Shown in pieces: positions 9,122-15,148 of a stretch of 64,000 nt of DNA. The translations under genes and the position numbers were made by a program. The number at the start of each line of letters is the position of its first letter. Positions within the stretch are counted from its first letter, which is position 1. Under the pieces are notes generated by a model, which was given only the letters and a program-made list of their open reading frames with translations, had not been told where the DNA came from and did not search any database. The stretch lies in contig NZ_JBGCCJ010000001.1 in NCBI RefSeq assembly GCF_041262565.1, forward strand, positions 1,860,001 through 1,924,000, given 5' to 3'. Origin of the DNA: Leifsonia sp. EB41 (GTDB lineage: Bacteria; Actinomycetota; Actinomycetes; Actinomycetales; Microbacteriaceae).

Positions 9122-9436
9122 CTAACGGCCGTTCTCGGAGGCGATGCGCTCGTGGTGGTGGATGACCTCCGCCACGATGAAGTTGAGGAACTTCTCCGCG
9201 AACGCGGGATCGAGGTGGCTCTCCTCGGCGAGCACCCGGAGTCGCTGGATCTGCTCGCGCTCACGATCGGGGTCGGCGGGCGGGAGGCCGTGCTCGGCCT
9301 TCAGAGCGCCGACCTGCTGGGTGAACTTGAACCGCTCGGCGAGCATGTGGATGACGGCCGCGTCGATGTTGTCGATGCTCTGCCGGATGCTCCGCAGCCG
9401 CTCCAGCGCCTGCACGGTCGACTCGTTCTCAGCCAT
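9122..9436 (-). CDS. AroQ-type chorismate mutase
   Basis: A 104-residue all-helical AroQ protein. It carries the helix-1 signature LRSIRQSIDNIDAAVIHMLAERF, with the Arg and Asp positions of the family, and then VGALKAEHGLPPADPDRE and FLNFIVAEVIHHHERI. It converts chorismate to prephenate, the branch to Phe and Tyr. The length equals that of stand-alone actinobacterial enzymes. The ATG at 9436 lies 6 nt after a TAGGGT -10 (9443-9448, minus), so the mRNA is likely leaderless. An SDR gene starts 4 nt after the stop. No other aromatic pathway gene is near. Confidence 0.9.
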   Translation of the reverse strand: MAENESTVQALERLRSIRQSIDNIDAAVIHMLAERFKFTQQVGALKAEHGLPPADPDREREQIQRLRVLAEESHLDPAFAEKFLNFIVAEVIHHHERIASENGR

Positions 9437-9442
9437 GCTCCG

Positions 9443-9448
9443 ACCCTA
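9443..9448 (-). promoter_or_regulatory. -10 element for chorismate mutase (leaderless)
   Basis: TAGGGT on the minus strand ends 6 nt before the ATG at 9436. Confidence 0.5.
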
Positions 9449-9483
9449 CCGGGCGGAGGGTTGCGCAGACGACGACACGGGCT

Positions 9484-9514
9484 TACTCTATGCATAGATG
9501 ATCTACCCATAGAG
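9484..9514 (+). promoter_or_regulatory. Promoter and MarR-type operator before the SRPBCC-marR operon
   Basis: A -10-like TACTCT (9484-9489) runs into the perfect 12-bp palindrome TCTATGCATAGA (9487-9498). A second half-site pair is CTCTATG (9486-9492) with CATAGAG (9508-9514). The dyads cover the expected transcription start, as expected for a repressor site. The ribosome site AAAGGAG follows at 9516-9522. The MarR protein encoded in this operon is the obvious candidate ligand. Confidence 0.6.
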
Positions 9515-9529
9515 CAAAGGAGTCGCATC

Positions 9530-9970
9530 ATGTGGACCACCCAGGAGACCGCCGTCACCGCGCTTCCCCGCGACCACGTCTGGGAGGCCGTCCGCGACCT
9601 CCACACCGGGGAGCTGACCTACGACGGCGCCGACCGCTTCGAGCTCCACGGGCCGTTCGCCGTCGGCACCGAGCTGACCGTGACGCCCGACGGGCAGGAC
9701 CCCATCCGCTCCCGCATCGAGGTGCTGGAGGAGGGCCGCAGCTACGCCGACGTGACCGACCTCGGCGACGTGCGGCTGACCTTCCGCTACGACCTGGACG
9801 ACGATGCTGCCGGCACGCGCGTTCGGTACTCGCTCACGATCGACGGCCCCGCTGCCGACGCGGTCGCCCCCGAGCTCGGCCCGCAGATCAGCGCCGACTT
9901 CCCCGAATCCCTCGCCGCCCTGCTGGCCGAGGCGGAGCGCAGGGCGGAACAGAGCAGACTGGACGCATGA
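9530..9970 (+). CDS. SRPBCC-fold protein
   Basis: A 146-residue START-like/SRPBCC protein. It begins with the first strand and helix WTTQETAVTALPRDHVWEAVRDL and continues with repeated beta strands (FAVGTELTVTPDG, VRLTFRYDLDDD, GTRVRYSLTIDG) and a long C-terminal helix, which together shape a hydrophobic pocket. Such proteins bind or act on small hydrophobic ligands. It overlaps the MarR gene by 4 bp (ATGA), so the pair is one operon. The MarR partner and upstream dyads suggest induction by a small aromatic or lipid-like compound. The start ATG at 9530 has a good ribosome site; an open frame further upstream is a shadow. Confidence 0.82.
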   Translation: MWTTQETAVTALPRDHVWEAVRDLHTGELTYDGADRFELHGPFAVGTELTVTPDGQDPIRSRIEVLEEGRSYADVTDLGDVRLTFRYDLDDDAAGTRVRYSLTIDGPAADAVAPELGPQISADFPESLAALLAEAERRAEQSRLDA

Positions 9971-10407
9971 CGGACTTCCCCGAGGGACCTGCGACCAGCC
10001 CGGGCTTACTCCTCTGGCACGCCACGCTCCGCTGGCAGCGCGCGATGGTGGAGGCGTTGCGGCCGCACGACCTCACGCACGCGCAGTTCGTGCTGCTGGC
10101 CTCCGTCTGGTGGCTGAACGGGCAGTCCGAGAGCCCGAGCCAGGCGCGGCTGTCCGAGCAGACCGGCTCGGACCCGCGGATGACCTCGGAGGTCGTGCGG
10201 CGACTGGTCGCCAAGGGACTGGTCGAGCGCACGCCGGACCCGGCGGACAGCCGCGCGAAGGTGCTGCGCGTGACGGCTGCGGGCGCGGCAGCGGCGGAGG
10301 CGGCCATCGGGTCGGTCGAGGCTGCGGACGCGGCGTTCTTCACGACGGCGCAGGAGGCTGCGCCCGGCGCGCTGCTGCCGGTGCTGCACGCGATGGCGGG
10401 GCGCTGA
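9967..10407 (+). CDS. MarR-family transcriptional regulator
   Basis: A 146-residue winged-helix regulator. The dimerisation helix (LLLWHATLRWQRAMVEALRP) is followed by a helix-turn-helix (SQARLSEQTGSDPRMTSEVVRRLVAKGLVERTPDP) and the wing residues SRAKVLRVTAAG. The DPADSR/D-x-R-x wing pattern is the MarR hallmark. It overlaps the SRPBCC gene by 4 bp and probably represses the operon through the dyads at 9486-9514. No cysteine suits OhrR-type peroxide sensing, so a ligand-binding rather than redox mechanism is more likely. Confidence 0.88.
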   Translation: MTDFPEGPATSPGLLLWHATLRWQRAMVEALRPHDLTHAQFVLLASVWWLNGQSESPSQARLSEQTGSDPRMTSEVVRRLVAKGLVERTPDPADSRAKVLRVTAAGAAAAEAAIGSVEAADAAFFTTAQEAAPGALLPVLHAMAGR

Positions 10408-10427
10408 CGCGGACCCTGACGGTCCTA

Positions 10428-10455
10428 TTGCCCCGTCGCACCGCCCCGATACGGT
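10428..10455 (+). promoter_or_regulatory. Promoter of the Eis-like gene (leaderless)
   Basis: The -35-like TTGCCC (10428-10433), a 16-bp spacer and TACGGT (10450-10455) are followed after 6 nt by the ATG at 10462. The transcript should start at the start codon. Confidence 0.55.
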
Positions 10456-10461
10456 GGAGCC

Positions 10462-11745
10462 ATGACCCAGACGCACCTCACCGCACCCCTGGACGAGCGC
10501 TCGACGGCCGACTTGGCGGAGGCCGGCCTCCGGCTCGCCCTGGTCGAGCCGGCGGACACCGCAGCCCTCGACGCGTGGATCGTCGCGGACATGCGCGGCT
10601 TCCACGGCCGCCGGCCGTCGGCGGAGGTCCTGGAGGAGGCGCGGACGAGCTTCGGCGGCCGGCGCACGACGGCCGTCTACGACGAGGGCGTGAGCACGCC
10701 GGTCGGCACGGTCAACTCGTGGGTCGCGCCGCTCACCGTCCCGGGCGGCGGCAGCCTGGACTCCTGGGCGATCAGCTCCGTGACGGTCGCGCCGACGCAC
10801 CGCCGCCGGGGCGTCGCAACCGCACTGCTCGGGGCGGAGCTGCGGACGGCGCACGCGCTCGGCGTCCCCGCCGCCATCCTCACCGTCTCGGAGTCCACGA
10901 TCTACGGCCGGTGGGGCTTCGGGCCGGCGACCTTCGCGACCGGGTGGAGCGTTGACGCCAAGCGGGTCCGCTGGACCGGCGCGCCGACCCCTGGTCGGCT
11001 CGCGTTCACCACGCCCGACGAGTACCGGGAGACCGGCCGCGCGGTCCTGGCGGAGGCCATGACGCTGCGCCACGGCGAGATCGGCCTCGAACCGTACCTC
11101 GCCGACCGCCTGATGGGCCCGCTGAAGGGCGACGACGACGCGGCGCGGTACCTCCTGGTGCGCTACGACTCCCCGGACGGGCGACCGGAGGGCTTCGTCA
11201 GCTACGTGGTGCGCGGGGGTGAGGAGGACTTCTCCCGTCACGTCGTGGAGGTGAACTACTTGGCGGCCGCGACGGACGCCGCGCTCACCGCCCTCTGGCG
11301 CTACCTCCTCGAACTGGACCTCGTGGCCGAGGTGAAGGCCTGGACGCGCGGCGTTGACGAGCCGGTGCAGCTGCTCGTGCAGGACATCCGCGGCGCCCAG
11401 ATCACGAGCGTCCAGGACCACCTCTGGGTACGCATCCTCGACGTCCCGGCGGCGCTCACCGCCCGCCGCTACGAGAGCGACGGCGACCTCGTGCTGGAGG
11501 TGACCGATGGGCTCGGCTTCGCCGGCGGGCGCTACCGGCTGATCGTGGAGGACGGCGAGGCGCGCGTGGAGTCGACCGCCGACGCCCCGGACGTCACGCT
11601 GCCGGTCGAGGCGCTCGGCAGCGTCTACCTCGGGCACGACCTGGCGCGCGGGCTGGCGCTGGCGGGACGCCTCCACGGCGACGCGGAGGCGCTCGATCGG
11701 CTGTTCCGGACGTCGGTTCCGCCGCGGCTCAGCACGTGGTTCTGA
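10462..11745 (+). CDS. Eis-like GNAT N-acetyltransferase
   Basis: A 427-residue protein with the three-part Eis architecture. The N-terminal GNAT fold has the acetyl-CoA motif VAPTHRRRGVATALLGAEL at about residue 110. A second degenerate GNAT domain follows. The C-terminal SCP2-like sterol-carrier domain ends GHDLARGLALAGRL...SVPPRLSTWF, with the terminal carboxylate that Eis uses in catalysis. Mycobacterial Eis acetylates many amines, including aminoglycosides and protein lysines; the native substrate here is unknown. The length matches the family (about 400-430). The start is supported by the leaderless promoter. Whether it acts on drugs cannot be read from sequence. Confidence 0.9.
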   Translation: MTQTHLTAPLDERSTADLAEAGLRLALVEPADTAALDAWIVADMRGFHGRRPSAEVLEEARTSFGGRRTTAVYDEGVSTPVGTVNSWVAPLTVPGGGSLDSWAISSVTVAPTHRRRGVATALLGAELRTAHALGVPAAILTVSESTIYGRWGFGPATFATGWSVDAKRVRWTGAPTPGRLAFTTPDEYRETGRAVLAEAMTLRHGEIGLEPYLADRLMGPLKGDDDAARYLLVRYDSPDGRPEGFVSYVVRGGEEDFSRHVVEVNYLAAATDAALTALWRYLLELDLVAEVKAWTRGVDEPVQLLVQDIRGAQITSVQDHLWVRILDVPAALTARRYESDGDLVLEVTDGLGFAGGRYRLIVEDGEARVESTADAPDVTLPVEALGSVYLGHDLARGLALAGRLHGDAEALDRLFRTSVPPRLSTWF

Positions 11746-11771
11746 GGAGTGGGAAGCGGAACAGTGGATTC

Positions 11772-11866
11772 GTTATTCCGGGTTGATGAGTGAAAACCGG
11801 AATAACTGCTCGCTTATTCCGGGTTGTGGTGGTTAACTCGGAATAACGGCGGCGTTATTCCGGATT
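11772..11866 (+). repeat. Phased inverted-repeat array before the Fic gene
   Basis: Three forward half-sites TTATTCCGG start at 11773, 11814 and 11855. Two reverse half-sites CGGAATAA start at 11798 and 11839. Forward and reverse copies both repeat every 41 bp, and each pair is offset by 25 bp. The array is much more A+T-rich than its surroundings and ends 11 bp before the ATG of the Fic gene. It looks like a multi-site operator on one DNA face (41 bp is about four helical turns). Confidence 0.7.
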
Positions 11867-11876
11867 GGCGGTCACC

Positions 11877-13112
11877 ATGAGCGATGAGAGCGATTGGATT
11901 CCGCACGGCCTCGAGACCGTCCCGTGGCGAAGCAGGAGCGGACGCGGCTCGCGCGCCGACCGGACGCTCATGTCCGTCGATGCGACGATCCCGCCGTTCA
12001 TCGCCGACCAGGTTTACGCCGGTGACCCCTCCGTCCAGGTCGCGCAGGAGTCCGCCATCCGCGCCCTCGCCGCACTCGACGCCGACACCGGGCCGGGAGC
12101 CGGAGCGATCTCCGCATTCCTGATCCGCACCGAGTCGATCGCCTCCTCCAAGATCGAGCACATCGAGGCCACACCGGAGGACTTCGCCCGCGCGCTCGCC
12201 GGTGTGCGGGCGAATACGAGCGCCACCGCGATGGTCTCAGCGTCGCGCGCCATCACGCGGATGGTCGACGACGCAGGAACCACGGGACGGATCACGCTCG
12301 AGGCGATGCTCGACGCACACAGGACACTCCTCGCCGACGATCCGAGCGAGGCGCACTACGCCGGCCGGGTCCGCGACATGCAGAACTGGATCGGCGGCAG
12401 CGACTTCTCGCCGATCGGCGCCGATCACGTCCCGCCCACCTCCGAGCGCGTACTCCCGCTTCTCCATGACCTCGTCGCCTTCGCCAACCGCGACGACATC
12501 CCCGTCGTCGCACAGGCAGCGATCGCTCACGCGCAGTTCGAGTCGATCCATCCGTTCACCGATGGCAACGGGCGCATCGGCCGCGCCCTGATCGGTGCGA
12601 TCTACCGGCGCCGGGGGATGACGTCGATCACGACGCCGCCGATCGCCTCCGCGCTCGCCGCCGACCAGGACGGCTACTTCGACCTCCTGACCGCATACCG
12701 CCGCGGCGTGGCGACGCCGATCGTGCGCGAGCTGGCCGACGCCACCAGGATCGCGGCGGAGGAGGCGCTGGAGTCCGTGCGCGTCATCCGCGCGCTCCCC
12801 GGCGAGTGGGCGGCTGCGCTCTCACCCCGTCCGGGCAGCGCCCTGGCGGCGGTCGTCGACGGCCTGCTCGACAGCCCGGTGTTCGACGCCGAGTCGGTCG
12901 AGGACCGGATCGGGCGATCGACGTCCGCGACCTACGAGGCGCTCGAGCGGGTGGAGAACGCCGGGATCACGCTCCGCATCACGAACCGCCAGCGGAACCG
13001 CGTCTGGGCCGTCACCACGATCATCGACGAACTCGGATCGCTCGACTGGCGGATCGCCGCGCGGGCACGCCGCCGCAGCGATCCGGAGCTCCAGGCGCTT
13101 CTCGGCGCCTGA
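11877..13112 (+). CDS. Fic-domain protein (AMPylator/nucleotidyl transferase family) with C-terminal winged helix
   Basis: A 411-residue Fic protein. The N-terminal Fic_N segment (TESIASSKIEHIEAT, about residues 82-96) resembles the inhibitory helix S/T-xxx-E of class II Fic proteins, with His where Gly/Asn is usual after Glu. The Fic core has the complete active motif HPFTDGNGRIGR at about residue 225. The C-terminal part (SVEDRIGRSTSATYEALERVENAGI) looks like a winged helix. Fic enzymes usually move AMP onto Ser/Thr/Tyr of targets. A TTG start 12 bp upstream is possible; ATG 11877 is preferred. No antitoxin gene adjoins, so intramolecular inhibition is likely. The array upstream suggests tight or auto-control. 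Confidence 0.88.
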   Translation: MSDESDWIPHGLETVPWRSRSGRGSRADRTLMSVDATIPPFIADQVYAGDPSVQVAQESAIRALAALDADTGPGAGAISAFLIRTESIASSKIEHIEATPEDFARALAGVRANTSATAMVSASRAITRMVDDAGTTGRITLEAMLDAHRTLLADDPSEAHYAGRVRDMQNWIGGSDFSPIGADHVPPTSERVLPLLHDLVAFANRDDIPVVAQAAIAHAQFESIHPFTDGNGRIGRALIGAIYRRRGMTSITTPPIASALAADQDGYFDLLTAYRRGVATPIVRELADATRIAAEEALESVRVIRALPGEWAAALSPRPGSALAAVVDGLLDSPVFDAESVEDRIGRSTSATYEALERVENAGITLRITNRQRNRVWAVTTIIDELGSLDWRIAARARRRSDPELQALLGA

Positions 13113-13125
13113 CTGAGCGGAGCCC

Positions 13126-14412
13126 CTAGTCCACCAGGTCGTGCCGCACGACGATCTCGTCGCGGGCCGGGCCCACGCCGATCGCCGAGATGCGGGCGCC
13201 GGAGATGGCCTCCAGGGCGAGCACGTAGTCCTGGGCGTTCTTCGGGAGGTCCTCGAACGTGCGGGCGCCGCTGATGTCCTCGGTCCAGCCGGGGAACTCC
13301 TCGTAGATCGGCACCGCGTGGTGGAAGTCGGTCTGCGAGGACGGGACCTCGTCATGGCGCACGCCGTCGACGTCGTAGGCGACGCAGACCGGGATGCGCT
13401 CGATGCCGGTGAGGGTGTCGAGCTTGGTGAGGACGAAGTCCGTGACGCCGTTGATGCGGGCCGTGTAGCGCGCGACGGGAGCGTCGTACCAGCCGGTGCG
13501 GCGCGGGCGGCCGGTGGTGGTGCCGAACTCGAAGCCGCGCTCGCGGAGGAACTCGCCCCACTCGTCGAACAGCTCGGTCGGGAACGGGCCGGCGCCGACG
13601 CGCGTCGTGTACGCCTTCACGATGCCGATCACGCGGTCGATGCGGTTCGGGCCGATTCCCGAGCCGGTCGCGGCGCCGCCGGACGTCGAGCTGGAGGAGG
13701 TGACGAACGGGTAGGTGCCGTGGTCGACGTCCAGCATGGTGGCCTGGCCGCCCTCGAAGAGCACGTACTTGCCGTCCTCCAGCGCCTGGTGCAGCAGCAG
13801 GGACGAGTCGACCACCATCGGCCGCAGCCGCTCGGCATAGCTCAGCAGCTCCTCGACCACCTCGTCCACGCCGATGGCGCGGCGGTTGTAGACCTTCACC
13901 AGCAGGTGGTTCTTCTGGTCGAGCGCGCCCTCCACCTTCTGCCGCAGGATGTTCTCGTCGAAGAGGTCCTGGATGCGGATGCCGACCCGGTTGATCTTGT
14001 CGGCGTAGGTCGGGCCGATGCCGCGGCCGGTCGTGCCGATCTGGCGCTTGCCAAGGAAGCGCTCCGTCACCTTGTCGATGGTGCGGTGGTACTGCGTGAT
14101 CACGTGCGCGTTGGAGCTGACCTTGAGGCGGGACACGTCGACGCCGCGCGCGATCAGCCCGTCGAGCTCCTGGAACAGCACCTCGAGGTCCACGACGACG
14201 CCGTTGGCGATGACGGGCGTGACGCCCTCGGTCAGGATGCCGGACGGCAGCAGGTGCAGCGCGTACTTCTCGTTGCCGACGACGACCGTGTGGCCGGCGT
14301 TGTTGCCGCCGTTGAACTTGACGACGTAGTCGATGCGGCTGCCGAGCAGATCGGTTGCTTTGCCTTTGCCTTCGTCGCCCCACTGGGCGCCGATGATCAC
14401 GATCGCGGGCAC
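13126..14412 (-). CDS. purA: Adenylosuccinate synthetase
   Basis: A 428-residue PurA of normal length. It has the GTP-binding N-terminus [17 protein letters not shown], catalytic Asp in [31 protein letters not shown], the Switch-like [11 protein letters not shown] and the C-terminal GTP site [10 protein letters not shown]. It joins IMP and aspartate using GTP in the first step to AMP. The start is the GTG at 14412, giving VPAIVIIG; further open frame upstream has no PurA character. purL at the window edge is the only other purine gene here, so this is not an operon. It is convergent with fic (13-bp gap) and divergent from the gene at 14534. Confidence 0.96.
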   Translation of the reverse strand: MPAIVIIGAQWGDEGKGKATDLLGSRIDYVVKFNGGNNAGHTVVVGNEKYALHLLPSGILTEGVTPVIANGVVVDLEVLFQELDGLIARGVDVSRLKVSSNAHVITQYHRTIDKVTERFLGKRQIGTTGRGIGPTYADKINRVGIRIQDLFDENILRQKVEGALDQKNHLLVKVYNRRAIGVDEVVEELLSYAERLRPMVVDSSLLLHQALEDGKYVLFEGGQATMLDVDHGTYPFVTSSSSTSGGAATGSGIGPNRIDRVIGIVKAYTTRVGAGPFPTELFDEWGEFLRERGFEFGTTTGRPRRTGWYDAPVARYTARINGVTDFVLTKLDTLTGIERIPVCVAYDVDGVRHDEVPSSQTDFHHAVPIYEEFPGWTEDISGARTFEDLPKNAQDYVLALEAISGARISAIGVGPARDEIVVRHDLVD

Positions 14413-14521
14413 GTTTCGTCCTCTCGATGGTCGGGAGTGCGTCGGCGCCTCGCGGACGACCGTCGCACTCGATCCTATCGCGACGCGTTTTGCCGGGCCG
14501 TCGATGGGGCGGGGAGGCTGC

Positions 14522-14527
14522 GATACT
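14522..14527 (+). promoter_or_regulatory. -10 element for the gene at 14534 (leaderless)
   Basis: GATACT ends 6 nt before a GTG at 14534. This spacing, seen throughout the window, favours the GTG over the ATG directly after it. Confidence 0.45.
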
Positions 14528-14533
14528 GAGCCC

Positions 14534-15064
14534 GTGATGCCTGAGAACGTACCGGGAGCGGCATACTCCGTCGTCTTCACCCCTGCGAACGTCGCCGACC
14601 TCCAGCGCGATCTGGCGCGGTGGACGTTCACGCGCCCGAGTTGGGTGGGGTTGTTCTGTGCCACCCTCGTCGGCGGCGGCCTCGCCGTCGTGGGCGGTTC
14701 CGCCATGGCTGCGGGACTTCTCGTCGTCTTCGGCATCGTCCTGATCGCGGCAGAGGCGCTGATCTTCCTCCTTCAGTACCGCGCGCTGGTCCGGGCTGTG
14801 CGCACGACGTTCGCGGTCGGCAGCGAGCAGCGGCTCACTCTGGGTGCGGACACTCTGACTTTTGAGGCGCCGTCCCTCCGCACAGAGGCCGACTACACGC
14901 TCTTCGCGTCGCTCACGACGACCCGGACGGCCGTCCTGCTGTCCAGGAAGGCGGGCAGGACCCGCGCGATCATTCCGCGCGTCTTGATCGACGATGACGG
15001 GATCTCGGTCTTGTCCCAGCGAATCGCGCCTGCAAGCCAGGCGCGCCCGCGGGCCTCCCACTAG
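14534..15064 (+). CDS. YcxB-like membrane protein, function unknown
   Basis: A 176-residue protein. A short soluble N-terminus ([20 protein letters not shown]) is followed by two adjacent membrane helices (about residues 38-82) and a C-terminal soluble part with [22 protein letters not shown]. This order is that of YcxB-type proteins, whose role is unknown. Start choice: GTG 14534 fits the leaderless spacing, and ATG 14537 is one codon later. It stands alone between purA and the MMPL gene. Family assignment is tentative; the two membrane helices are clear. Confidence 0.65.
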   Translation: MMPENVPGAAYSVVFTPANVADLQRDLARWTFTRPSWVGLFCATLVGGGLAVVGGSAMAAGLLVVFGIVLIAAEALIFLLQYRALVRAVRTTFAVGSEQRLTLGADTLTFEAPSLRTEADYTLFASLTTTRTAVLLSRKAGRTRAIIPRVLIDDDGISVLSQRIAPASQARPRASH

Positions 15065-15135
15065 CTGGGGGATCCACCAGGGGCGGTCAGCGGCACGTCC
15101 CGAGACGGGCATTGTCTCGAACCTGAGCGAAGCTC

Positions 15136-15141
15136 TACATT
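15136..15141 (+). promoter_or_regulatory. -10 element for the MMPL gene (leaderless)
   Basis: TACATT ends 7 nt before the ATG at 15149. Confidence 0.45.
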
Positions 15142-15148
15142 GGCCCCG

